A stretch of DNA of 64,000 nt from Xestospongia bergquistia. Taxonomy: Eukaryota > Porifera > Demospongiae > Haplosclerida > Petrosiidae. The position numbers and the translations under genes are program-made. The DNA is taken from NCBI GenBank assembly GCA_963965975.1, contig OZ014420.1:2630001-2694000 (forward strand), in the 5' to 3' direction. Below the pieces are notes generated by a model that worked only from the letters and a program-made list of their open reading frames with translations, ran no database searches and was not told where the DNA came from. Below, in pieces: positions 44,150 to 55,300 of this stretch; position 1 is the first letter of the stretch; each line of letters begins with the position of its first letter.

Positions 44150-46095
44150 ACTGTAAACCCTAACAATCCTTTAAATTAAAGAGTTTCAAGATTTAATGGA
44201 AATGAACTTAATAAACTGTCAATTGCAGTTTATTGAGTTATACTCTCTGAGTCCTTTAACCTAGGCAGTTTAATTAAAAAATGTTCACTGCTGTTCATTT
44301 AGCTAGTTTCTTTAAGTCCTTTAGTCTAAGCACTTTGCATTTTATTGAGTTAACTTTATAAAGTAAATTGCTAGGACTAAAGGACTTAAAGGGACTAAAT
44401 AAATAAACTGCCATTAACAATATATTTAGTTTCTTCGCATTAATGCTCTAAAGTCTTTAATTTAAAGACTTTAGAAGGTTTAGACTATTGAGTTTAGTTT
44501 ATAAAATAAACTGCTGAGACTAAGGGACTTAAAGGGACTAAGTAAATAAACTGCCATTAACAGCTTATTAACTTTGTTTGCATTAACAGTCTAAGTCTTT
44601 AATTTAAAGACTTCAGAAGGTTTAGACTGTTGAGTAAATTTCAAATAGTAAACTGCTCAGACTAAAGGACTTAAAGGGACTAACTAAGTAAACTGCCATT
44701 AACAGTTTATTAAGTTTGTTTGCAATAACAATTTTAAATCTTTAAATTAAAGACTTTAGAAGGTTTAGACTGTTGAGTAAATTTTAAAAAGTAAACTGCT
44801 CAGACTGAAGGACTTAAAGGGACTAACTAAGTAAACTGCCATTAACAGTTTGTCGAGTTTGTTTGCATTAATGCTCTAAAGTCTTTAATTTAAAGACTTT
44901 AGAAGGTTTAGACTATTGAGTGAACTTTCTAAAGTAATCTGTTCAGACTAAAGGAGTTAAAGGGACCAACCAAATAAGCTGCAATTAATTGTTTACTAAG
45001 TTGGTGTGTATTAAAACATTCAAGTCTTTAATTTAAAGACTTTAAGAGGGTTAGGCTATTGATTTCAGTTTATTAAGTAAACTGCAAAGACTAAAGGACT
45101 TAAACCTACTAACTAAATAAACTGCCATTAACAAATTTATTAAGTTTGTTTGCATTAATGCTCTAAAGTCTTTAATTTAAAGACTTTAGAAGGTTTAGAT
45201 TATTGAGTGAATTTTATAAAGTAAACTGCTCAAAATAAAAGACTTAAAGGGACTAACTAAATAAACTGGAATTAACATTTTATCAAGTTTATTTCCAATA
45301 ACGCTCTAATGTCTTTAATTTAAAGACTTTAGAAGTTTAGACTATTGACTTAAGGTTATAAAATAAACTGCTGAGACTAAAGGCCTTAAAACGACTAACT
45401 AAATAAACTACCATTAACAGTTTATTAAGTTTGTTTGCATTAACGCTTTAAAGTCTTTAATTTAAAGACTTTAGAAGGTTTAGACTATTGGGTGTACTTT
45501 AAAAAGGAAACTGCTCAGACTAAAGGACTTAAATGGACTAACTAAATAAACATCAATTAACAGTTTATTAAGTTGGTTTGTATTAAAGCACTAAAGTCTT
45601 TAATTTAAAAACTTTAGAAGGTTTAGACTATTGAGTGAACTTTCTAAAGTAATCTGTTCAGACTAAAGGACTTAAAGGGACCAACTAAATAAGCTGCATT
45701 TAACAGTTTACTAAGTTGGTGTGTAACAGTTTATTAAGTTTGTTTGCATTAACGCTCTAAAGTCTTTAATTTAAAGACTTTATAAGGTTTCGACTATTGA
45801 GTTTCGTTTATAAAATAAACTGCATAGACTAAGGGACTTAAAGGGACTAAGTAAATAAACTGCCATTAAAAGCTTATTAACTTTGTTTCATTAACGTTCT
45901 AAAGTTTTTAATTCAATGACTTTAGAAGGTTGAGACTGTAGAGTTAACTTTATAAAGTAAACTGCTCAGACTAAAGGACTTAAAGGGACTAACTAAATAA
46001 ACTGCCATTAACAGTTTATTAAGTTTCTTTCCATTAACGCTCTAAAGTCTTTAATTTAAAGACTTTAGAAGGTTTAGACTACTTTAAAAAGTACA
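44150..46095 (-). repeat. 143-bp satellite array, block 2 (inverted)
   Basis: About 13-14 monomers of the same family as block 1, read on the minus strand: in plus orientation TAAAGACTTTAGAAGGTTTAG, split here as TAAAGACTTTAG and AAGGTTTAG, precedes AAACTGCTCAGACTAAAGG. The monomers are more diverged from block 1 than block 1 copies are from each other, with several deletions and a junk-like repeat near 45710-45730. The left edge fades into AT-rich DNA at about 44150. Confidence 0.95.
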
Positions 46096-46258
46096 CCCAA
46101 TAGTCCCTTTATATATTTAGTCCCTTTAAGTCTTTTAGACTGAGCAATTTACTTTATAAACTTCAATCAACAGTCTAAACCTTCTAAAGTCTTTAAATTA
46201 AAGACTTCAGAGCATTAACACAGACAAACTTACTAAACTGTTAATAGCAGTTTATTTA
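46096..46258 (+). repeat. satellite inversion point and single forward monomer
   Basis: At about 46085-46110 the array switches orientation: minus-strand monomer sequence ends near ACTACTTTAAAAAGTACACC and a forward monomer starts at about TTAGTCCCTTTAAGTC. This forward monomer runs to the transposon at 46259 and continues after it. Confidence 0.9.
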
Positions 46259-47052
46259 TACTCTGTCCGAGTTGAGAAAAGCCACCCAGACGTGTGAATA
46301 ACTTTGCCGTTTTACGTGCTATCCACATGGGACTTGCACCAATTGATTCAGCTTGCAAACGCGCATTTTATATATAAAATTTGGCTCTCTAGCGCTACGA
46401 TAAAGTATCAAACTATAAAACTCCATACATTTTGAATGGCATCCCTTTTGCATACTTTAAATTGCACACCTTCGAGCAGATAACAAAAATCGATTTTCAC
46501 CTCGAAAAGTCAGCCAACTATCACCGAGAAGCCAGCCGACTATCACGTGGCAAGTCAAAATTACAATTCTAATTATAAAAATAAATGCCTTTGTATCAAT
46601 TATACTATTAAAATGATAACCAGGTATCGTCTTTTGCAATTTTGGGCAGCTATAAAGCCAACATGGTTTTGAAAAAAACCTTTTGACAAATAAGGAAAAC
46701 TGAAAATGTCTAAAATCATTCGTCATCAGAACTGTCAGCTTGATACTGGAACGTGAAAGTCCTGGGGCATCACAGGTTTGTTTCAGAGATCCTTCAGTCC
46801 GTTTGCGCCTGCCAAGTTCCTCGAAATATTCATAGACATTCACAGCAACCTCCTTTGTTTGTGATCGCAATCTTTTTCCACTTACAAGCACGAGAAAAAA
46901 TGTGGTGTGTTCGCACGACATCCACTTGAACAAATAATGAAAACACTTAACACGTACTTCAGCGCTAACAGGCGAGGAAATACCTCACGTTACATTCCAT
47001 GCATAAAACACCTTTTTTTTAATAAAGGGCTTTTCTCAACTCAGACAGAGTA
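46259..47052. mobile_element. mariner/IS630-like deletion derivative, TA insertion
   Basis: A 794-bp element. The left end is TACTCTGTCCGAGTTGAGA followed by AAAGCC. The inverted right end matches over about 25 bp with one mismatch (GTCT for GTCC). It sits exactly between two TA dinucleotides (46257-46258 and 47053-47054) that are a single TA in intact satellite, so the target duplication is TA. The interior keeps the start of a transposase gene on the minus strand and little else. A diverged partial copy is at 30409-30734. Confidence 0.92.
46720..46933 (-). pseudogene. N-terminal helix-turn-helix of a mariner/IS630-like transposase
   Basis: The minus-strand frame starts at an ATG (46931-46933). 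It reads MFKWMSCEHTTFFLVLVSGK, then a DNA-binding-like stretch RLRSQTKEVAVNVYEYFEEL and RRKRTEGSLKQTCDAPGLS, then RSSIK. The spacing of the two helices followed by a Gly-Leu-Ser-Arg-Ser-Ser turn resembles the first HTH of Tc1/mariner and IS630-type transposases, where it binds the terminal repeats. The frame stays open to 46457 but loses the family pattern after SSIK, and no DDE/D domain follows. The element therefore lost its catalytic region and cannot move by itself. Confidence 0.6.
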
Positions 47053-47637
47053 TAGTTAGTACCATTAATTCCTTTAGACTGACCTGTTTACTTTATAAAC
47101 TTCACTCAATAGTCTAAACCTTCTAAAGTCTTTAAATTAAAGACTTTAGAGCGTTAATTCAAACCAACTTACTAAAATGTTAATTGCAGTTTATTTAGTT
47201 AGTAACGTTAACTCTTTTAGACTGAGCAGTTTACTTTATAAACTTCACTCAATAGTCTAAACCTTCTAAAGTCTTTAAATTAAAGACTTTAGACCCTTAA
47301 TGCAAACCAACTTACTAAACTGTTAATAGCAGTTTATTTAGTTAGTCCCATTAAGTCCTTTAGACTGAACAATTTACTTTATAATCTTCATGCAATAGTC
47401 TAAACCTTCTAAAGTCTTAAAAGTAAAGACTTTAAAGCGTTAAAGCAAACCAACTTACTAAACTGTAAATTGCACTTTATTTAGTTAGTCCCATTTAGTC
47501 CTTTAGACTGAGCAGTTTACTTTATAAACTTCACTCAATAGTCTAAACCTTCTAAAGTCTTCAACTTAAAGACTTTAGAGCATTAATGCTAACCAACTTA
47601 CTAAACTGTTAATTGCAGTTTATTTAGTTAGTTCCAT
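47053..47637 (+). repeat. 143-bp satellite array, block 3 (forward)
   Basis: About four monomers between the two TA-targeted transposons. They carry CCCATTAAGTCC and GCAGTTTATTTAGTTAGT variants, unlike the GCCATAAAGTCC type of block 1, and so belong to a subfamily shared with 52382-55000. Confidence 0.95.
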
Positions 47638-47663
47638 TAGAGGCGTGGCTCAATGATCGGACA

Positions 47664-48390
47664 CTCTGGTGTTTTTACTGTTTTTAAATAAACAGAGCAT
47701 TCGAAGCTGACTTTCGACACCAGCTTCGAGTCCCCCAATCCATCATATAGTTATTGCAAAGAATATACTAGAAAAGAAATCTTTTTGCACAATTTACAAG
47801 CATATATCCTGTACACTTGAGATCATGATAAAACGGACATTCTTATGTAGATTTGAACGATGACCATATCTTGATAACAATTATAGCTTGAATGTTATCT
47901 CTGCTTTTGAACAGTATATAATATGTAAAAAATTAACTGTCAAAATTTGGAGAAATTTCTACGTACAGTTCTGAATATACATCTCTTTGAAAACATGAAC
48001 TCATGGACGAATAAACGGACATTTAAGAGAAGTTCTTTTCTAAAGTAGGTGATAAGTTCTTGATATTTATTAACTCAAATTTGACAATCACAAATACTTT
48101 TTATTAATTATTCAAATTCACTGTGCATGAAAAAATAATTTTACTACAAAAAGTCTAGTAGTTAATTATTATATGTCACACATAAAACAAACAAAATTTA
48201 GTGATTTTTCTTTCTTGATCCCAACACATACCATGTGGTACCACTGGAAACATTTTTCACATTCCACCCAATTAGTCACTTTAGTGTGAAAACATAAATT
48301 ATTAGAACATGCTGATAGTTTTTCTGTAATGAAATACATGAATTGTATTATTATATTGTGAATATTTTCATACTGGTTGTCAGGTTATTC
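47664..48390. other. 3' non-coding region of the Tigger-like element
   Basis: AT-rich sequence between the left terminal repeat and the exon triplication. Subterminal ACGGACATT strings at about 47835 and 48015 repeat part of the terminal repeat and could be transposase-binding sites. Confidence 0.5.
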
Positions 48391-48463
48391 TTTGATTGCT
48401 CTAGTGTAGTTTCTAAATGGCAAGCCACTATTAAAGGGTTAATTATAGTATAATGTCACATAC

Positions 48464-48553
48464 CATTATCACTGAGTCCATTCTTGTCATATTCACTGAG
48501 TCCTATCTTTTTTTAACTTCTCTTGCTAGTACTTTTGGTACATCTCTTCCTCC
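48464..48553 (-). pseudogene. 90-nt C-terminal transposase exon, copy 3, with stop
   Basis: It has the same borders but more changes: after RKRCTKSTSKRS the frame meets TAA, so a spliced product would end here. This could be the natural terminus, or decay of the outermost unit. The preceding intron is 158 nt. Confidence 0.6.
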
Positions 48554-48711
48554 CTGTAACAAGGATAATTAACTTTAAAATACTTCAATATATATACATT
48601 ACACATACTGGAAATTTGAGAATTTTTAGGTAATGTCTTTGACTGCTCTAGTGTAGTTTCTAACATGGTAAGCCACTATTAAAGGGTTAATTATAACATA
48701 ATGTCACATAC

Positions 48712-48801
48712 CATTATCACTGAGTCCATTCTTGTCATATTCGTAGAGTCCTATCTCTTCTTCACTTCTCTTGCTAGTATTTCTGGTACATCTCTTCCTC
48801 C
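48712..48801 (-). pseudogene. 90-nt C-terminal transposase exon, copy 2
   Basis: Same length, splice sites and phase as the exon at 48959-49048. It shows about one base difference (ACTAGAAAT type change) and stays open throughout. The preceding intron is 157 nt. It is part of a 247-bp tandem unit. Confidence 0.65.
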
Positions 48802-48958
48802 CTGTAACAAGGATATTAACTTTAAAATACTTCAATATATATACATTACACATACTGGAAATTTGAGAATTTTTAGGTAATGTCTTTGACTGCTCTAGTG
48901 TAGTTTCTAAAATGGCAAGCCACTATTAAAGGGTTAATTATAATATAATGTCACATAC

Positions 48959-49048
48959 CATTATCACTGAGTCCATTCTTGTCATATTCGTAGAGTCCTA
49001 TCTCTTCTTCACTTCTCTTGCTAGTACTTCTGGTACATCTCTTCCTCC
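48959..49048 (-). pseudogene. 90-nt C-terminal transposase exon, copy 1 (nearest)
   Basis: The minus-strand acceptor CCTTGTTACAG precedes exactly 90 nt, followed by the donor GTATGTG. Joined to the main exon in phase 1, it reads RRKRCTRSTSKRSEEEIGLY and EYDKNGLSDN, basic then acidic. The exon begins and ends in phase 1, so repeats of it keep the frame. The intron to the main exon is 154 nt. Role unknown; it might be a nuclear-targeting or interaction tail. Confidence 0.65.
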
Positions 49049-49202
49049 CTGTAACAAGGATAATTAACTCAAAAATACTAAAATATATATATACATTACA
49101 CATACTGGAAATTTGAGAACTTTTGGTGACTGTTCTAGTGCACTTTCTAAAATAGCAAGCCATAAATTCAAAGTATAATTAACCTCAGGCTGTATCACTT
49201 AC

Positions 49203-51083
49203 TATTCTCATCTACTTCACTGAGACTGATGTCTCCATCACTGGATTTACATGCTGTAGCATCTAAAGATAATTCTTCAGGATGGAATATTTTTTTCCAT
49301 TTTTCATATCTGATGTCAGGTAGATCATAACCATTCTCATACTTCCTAGAAAACCGACTGTGCTTTCTTCTGTAAAATCAAATTTTGATGTACTCTGTTC
49401 ACTTTGTTTTTTTTCTTTCTTTTGTCTCTCTTTCTCGGCTTTTTCAACTGCTTTTTTAAGCTTTCTCTCCTCTACCTCCTTCTTTTTCTGTTCTCGTTCC
49501 ATTGCCTTCGTTTCTCGCTGTTGCTTTCTAAGATCTTTAGCTTTTAATTCATCTGCTTTCTTCATTTCTTTTTCTCTTATCAACTGAAGATTTTCAGAAC
49601 TTGTTAAAACACGAGCACTGTGGTTTGTCTTTTTCTCATTACTTGGTAGCTGAGGTAAAGTAAGAAAATCATGAAGAGTAGATGGCTGAACTTTTGTAAT
49701 GTAATCTTCGTCTTCAGAAAAGTTACCATAGTAACCACAGGTACTGTCTTCACTACAAGTGTCTTTCTCATTATAATCAATGCTTTCACTATCGGAAGTA
49801 ATACAGGTATGAGGATGAGATTTAGCTGGGCTATACAGAGGAAGAAACAGTCTCATCTTGGAGGTTATCATATCTATTTTCCCATCCTCCTCAAGTTGCA
49901 AGTAACGTAATACTGCATACCTGTTGAGGGGGTATATACCAGTGGATCTAAACCCAGCAACAATATTAGCTGGTGTCATCGCCTTTGTCCAGGCTCGACT
50001 AAACGTTTCGGTGAAATTAAATCTATTAACAGCTTTCCCAGGATTACAGGACATGTAGAGATGACACTCATTATTGTATGCCTTTTTTAAGGGGCTAAAG
50101 CATGACCTGTCCAATGGTTGACACAAATGAGTTGTATGAGGTGGCAAGCAAAATAAGATGATCTGATTTGCAGCAGCTGTCCTGATCAATTGAGGTTGGT
50201 AATGTGAAGAATGTCCATCCAGGAGTAACAAGATGGGTCGCTGTGGAGGGATGTGAAGTAAGAAGTGATTAGTAAACCATTCCTGAAACAATTCGGAATC
50301 TATCCATCCATTTTTAGACACCCCTTATGCAGTACCTGAGATTTCTCCTTCTGTGAAATTGGGCTTGAGTTTTTTCCGATCAAAAATTATCATCAGAGGC
50401 AAAAGGTAACCAGAAGCACTGCATGCTGACAAAACAGTAATTTGGGCTTTATCACCACTAGTAATACAGGAAATATCTCTCTGACCTTGTACTCCAATTA
50501 TTTTGCCAGGTTTATGTTCCAATGGGAACCCGCTCTCATCACAGTTAAAAATCAGCATTGGTCATTCAAGCAAATTATTAGACTTCAATGTTTCTTCAAG
50601 CAAGTCAAAATATCGATTTATGACATCTGGGTTAGCTGCAATAGCTCTACGATATGCTAATTTGGATCCATATCTTAATCGTAGTTTTGGATGCCGCTTC
50701 ACAAATGAGCCCCACCAACCAGTAATGACATTGACATCTTCAACTTCACATTGACGTTTCTTTGCTAGTGCTGCTCTAACAATACAAAGAACTTGTTCCT
50801 TTGTCCGAGCGAAGCCAATTTTAGCTGAACCTACCAAAAATGTTACTAGTTCTTCTTCTTCAATGTCATTTAAGTATCGAGGGGGTCCACTGTGAGCACC
50901 AAAAGAGACATTACCAGACACTCGGTCCCATAATCTTGACTTTGGCACATTATACATTTCAGCAGCTTTTCTAAGAGTAAATCGTCCTTTAGCCACATCC
51001 TTTGCTGCTATACGTAACTGGGTCTCACTCCACCGCTTGTAGTCCCTATTCCTTGGCTTTTTTCCTCCAGAGGATAACCTAGG
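49203..51083 (-). pseudogene. pogo/Tigger-like transposase, main exon, two nonsense codons
   Basis: A continuous minus-strand frame starts after an acceptor (TTCTTTAATAG) at 51083. Domain order: psq-type HTH (YKRWSETQLRIAAKDVAKG to KSRLWDRVSG), CENP-B/Tc5-type HTH (ELVTFLVGSAKIGFARTKEQ to KRHPKLRLRYGSK), then the DDE domain with Asp residues in LIFNCDESG, LLLLDGHSSHY and HLCQPLDRSCF, then a basic coiled-coil-like segment (KKADELKAKDLRKQQRETKA onward) and RKYENGYDLPDIRYEKWKK. In-frame stops occur at 50562-50564 (TGA) and 50325-50327 (TAA); a one-base frame change lies near 49345-49360. The exon ends at donor GTAAGT (49202-49197) in phase 1. No ATG is found in this exon, so the start is in an upstream exon. 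Confidence 0.92.
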
Positions 51084-51089
51084 CTATTA

Positions 51090-52355
51090 AAGAAGATGTA
51101 ACTATAACATAATAAATCATATATAAACAAAGAAAAAAAGACTCATGTCAGGGGCACTTAAAAAAGGACTTGCATGTTTTCAAACAATTAATTGTCTCAG
51201 CACCCAATTAAGCACATAAACTTTATGGTTTGCAATAAGTCATTTGTACAAAGGTTTTTCACAATCTTATACTAATTGTCATAGCTTTGTAGAGAGACTC
51301 CTAGTTATGTATAAAACATGGAAAGACTCTAGCTCATTGTAGTGGACTATTGCATTCTGAAGATTCAATAAGACCAGATGAAAACAAATAAGTAAGGCAG
51401 ATATGTCTACTAGTATGCTTGAAGGTATACATCTCTTCTCTACTTCATAACAAAGACTATACATTGCACCAATGACTACATGTGATATAACTATATACTG
51501 CAATTATTTAGAGCCTTTGATCATATCATGAATTTTGAATAAGCAACTCATTAGAACTCATTTCTCTATCAATATAATGACTAGTGACTTTAACATGTTA
51601 TCTGCCTACCCTTCCTCCTATTTTTGTGACTATGACATCATACCTATAGTATAATAGATGGTCTATGACATATTTTAGTTTATGTGATGACTTTATCTTT
51701 TTTTCTCAAAGGTATTAAAAACAATAATATTGTCATATAGTTAATTGATTATCATTTAAAAATTTATTTCACTCAGATTATTATAATTCAAATATCTATC
51801 ACATGTTTACCTACTTACAGTAAAGTTAGTCATAAAGTCAAGCAGCTATTAAGCCTTAGTACAACACTCTTATTATTAAAAAAGTGAACTGACTCTGTTA
51901 TTACAGACATATTTACTAATCACTAAAATGGCCAGGGTTGACTAAGGTATTACAAACACATAGCTCAAGCCATCAAGTCTTCCACATTGACATCTATACA
52001 TTATCACAAATTACCATGTTTGATTCTTTCCACGATAGTTAATACAAGAGAGTCCTACCTAAGGTTTAACTTGAGGTAGATTTAGTTGATAGAAAGAGAA
52101 AGACTCAGAAACTGACAGAAAACTCCTAGCTAACGTTTAGACTTGAGGTTGCGTTGTCCGCCAAATCATACCACGTGCCCGCGAATACATTCAAGTCTGT
52201 AAAAGCACCAAAAACGGAGCTCGTTCACAACACGGAGTTTAGTTAGGAAACTGTGCAAGGAAAGTGTATTCATTGAGCATAACCAAGAGCCACATTGTAA
52301 GGAAGCAATAAGCTATCTTCAAATTTTTAGAAGAAAAAGTGTCTGAAAATAGATT
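51090..52355. other. 5' region of the Tigger-like element, no exon assigned
   Basis: About 1.3 kb between the transposase main exon and the right terminal repeat. It should contain the promoter, the first exon with the start codon and an intron, but I cannot identify them with confidence. A short minus-strand frame at 51279-51503 shows no transposase motif. Confidence 0.5.
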
Positions 52356-52381
52356 TGTCCGTCCATTGATTTTCGACTCTA

Positions 52382-55300
52382 AGTCCTTTAGAATGAGCAG
52401 ATAACTTCATAAATTTCACTCAATAGTCTAAACCTTATAAAGTATTAAATTAAAGACTTTAGAGCGTTAATGCAAACAAACTTACTAAACTGTTAATTGC
52501 AGATTATTTAGTTAGTCCCATTAAGTCCTTTGGAATGAGCAGTTTACTTTATAAACTTCACTCAATAGTGTAAACATTCTAAAGTCTTTAAATTAAAGAC
52601 TTTAGAGCGTTAATACAACCAACTTACTGAACTGTTAGTAGCAGCTTGATGAGTTAGTCCCATTAACACCTTTAGACCTAGCAGTTTACTTTATAAACTT
52701 CACTCAATAGTCTACACCTTCTAAGGTCTTTAAATTAAAGGCTTTAGAGCGTTAATGCAAACCAATTTACTAAACTGTTCATTGAAGTTTATTTATTTAG
52801 TGCCATTAAGTCCTTTAGACTGAACAGTTTACTTTATAAAATTCCCTCAATAGTCTAAACCTTCTAAAGTCTTTAAATTAAAGACTTTAGAGCGTTAATG
52901 CAAACCAACTTACTAAACTGTTAGTAGCAGCTTGATGAGTTAGTCCTATTAGTCCTTTCGACGGAGCAATTTACTTCATAAAATTCACTCAATAGTCTTA
53001 ACCTTCTAAAGTCTTTAAATTAAAGACTTTAGACCCTTAATGCAAGCCACCTTACTAAACTGTTAATTGCAGGTTATTTAGTTAGTTGCACTAAGTCCAT
53101 TAGACTTAGCAAATTACTTTATAAAATTCACTCAATAGTCTAAACCTTTAAAGTCTTTCAATTAAAGACTTTCGACAGTTAATGTAAACCAACTTACTAA
53201 ACAGTTAGTAGCAGTTTGTTTAGTTAGTCCCATTAAGTCCTTTAGACTGAGCAGTTTTCTTTATAAACTTCGCTCAAAAGTCTAAACCTCCTAAAGTCTT
53301 TAACTTAAAGACTTTAAAGCGTTAATGCAAAACACTTACTAAACATTTAATAGCTATTTATTTAGTTAGTGCCATAAAGACCTTTATACTGAGCAGTTTA
53401 CTTTATAAACTTCACTCAATAGTCTAAAACTTTTTAAGTCTTTAACTTAAAGACTTTAGAGCGTTAATGCAAACAAACTTACTAAACTGTTAGTAGCAGT
53501 TTCTTTAGTTAGTGCCATAAAGACCTTTATAGTGAACATTTTACTTTATAAACTTAACTCAATAGGCTAAACCTTCTAAAGTCTTTAACTTAAAGACTTT
53601 AGACTGTTAATGCAAACAAACTTGCTAAACATTTAATAGCTGTTTATTTAGTTAGTGCCATAAAGACCTTTATACCGAGAAGTTTACTTTATAAACTTCA
53701 CTCAATAGTCTAAACCTTCTAAAGTCTTTAAGTTAAAGACTTTAGAGCGTTAATGCAAACCAACTTACTAAACTGTTAATAGCTGTTTATTTAGTTAGTG
53801 CCATAAAGACCTTTATAGTGAACATTTTACTTTATAAACTTCAGTCAATAGCGAAAACCTTATAAAGTGTTTAACTTAAAGACTTTAGAGTGTTATTGCA
53901 AAAACACTTACTAAACAGTTAGTAGCAGTTTGTTTAGTTAGTCCCATTAAGTCCTTTAGACTGAGCAGTTTACTTTATAAAATTCAGTCAATAGTCTAAA
54001 CTTTCTAAAGTCTTTAACTTAAAGACTTTAGAGCGTTAATGCAAACAAACTTTCTAAACTGTTAATAGCAGTGTGCTTAGTTAGTCCCATTAAATCCTTT
54101 AGACTGAGTGTTTACTTTATAAAATTCACTCAATAGTCTAAACCTTCTAAAGTCTTTAATTTAAAACTTCAGAGGGTTAACGCAAAAAAACTAACTAAAC
54201 TGTTAATAGCTGTTTATTTAATTAGTACCATAAAGTCACTTAGACTGTGCAGTTTACTCTATCAACATCAATAAATAGTGTAAACATTCTAAAGTCTTTA
54301 ACTTAAAGACTTTAGAGAGTTAATGCAAACAAACTTACTAAACTGTTAGTAGCAGTTTCTTTAGTTAGTCCCATTAAGTCCTTTAAACTGAGCACCTTAC
54401 TTTATACACTTCACTCAATAGTCTAAACATTTTAAAGTCTTTAACTAAACTGTTAATAGAAGCTTATTTAGTTAGTGCCATAAAGTCTTTTAGACTTAGC
54501 AGTTTACTTTATAATCTTCACTCAATTGTGCAAACCTTCTAAAGTCTTTAACTTAAAGACTTTAGAGCGTTAATGCAAACAAACTTACTAAACATTTAAT
54601 AGCTGTTTACTTAGTTAGTGCCATAAAGACATTTATACTGAGCAGTTTACTTTAAAAACTGCACTCAATAGTCTAAACCTTCTTAAGTCTTTAACTTAAA
54701 GACTTTAGAGCGTTAATGCAAATTTCCTTACTAAAATGTTAATAGCTTTTTATTTATTTAGTGCCATAAAGTCGTTTAGATTGAGCAGTTTACTTTATAA
54801 AATTCAGTCAATAGTCTAAACTTTCTAAAGTCTTTAACTTCAAGAGTTTAGAGCGTTAATGCGAACAAATTTACTGAAGTTATAATAGCTGTTTCTTTAG
54901 TTAGTGCCAAAAAGACCTTTTTAATGAGCATTTTACATTATAAACTTCAGTCAAAAATCCAAACCTTATAAAGTCTTTAACTTAAAGACTTTGGAGCGTT
55001 AATCTAAAATAACTTACTAAACTGTTAGTAGCAGTTTGTTTAGTTAGTCCCATTAAGTCCTTTAGGCTGAGCAGTTTACTTTATACACTTCACTAAACAG
55101 TCTAAACCTTCTAAAGTCTTCAAGTTAAAGACTTTAGATCGTTAATTCAAACTTACTTACTAAACTGTTAATAGCTGTTTATTTACTTAGTGCCATAAAG
55201 TCCTTTAGACAGAGCAGTTTACTTTATAAACTTCTCTCAATAGTCAAAACTTTCTAAAGTCTTTAACTTAAAGACTTTCGATCGTTAATGCAAACTAACT

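Larger units (their letters stand above)
48398..49160. repeat. 247-bp tandem triplication inside the Tigger-like element
   Basis: GCTCTAGTGTAGTTTCTAA starts units at 48398, 48645 and 48892, exactly 247 bp apart; a partial fourth start is at 49132. Each unit holds one 90-nt exon with its acceptor and donor plus intron sequence containing ACACATACTGGAAATTTGAG. Units 2 and 3 are nearly identical. Confidence 0.93.
47640..52379. mobile_element. full-length pogo/Tigger-like transposon, 4,740 bp, TA insertion
   Basis: The satellite is interrupted exactly at CCATTA|AGTCC, with TA on both sides (47638-47639 and 52380-52381). The left end is GAGGCGTGGCTCAATGATCG followed by GACA. The inverted right end is GAGTCGAAAATCAATGGACG followed by GACA. 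The arms match at 17 of 24 positions and share the inner CGGACA, which is repeated near the left end (about 47835 and 48017). The minus strand carries a pogo/Tigger transposase gene with 3' exons. 47664-48390 and 51090-52355 are non-coding as far as I can see, though a first exon must lie in the latter. Two nonsense codons suggest recent inactivation. Confidence 0.93.

Noticed and set aside
49360-49587. Plus-strand frame rich in Ser and Phe opposite the Tigger transposase
   Set aside because: It is the antisense of the Lys/Glu-rich coiled-coil segment, which forces an open frame on the other strand.
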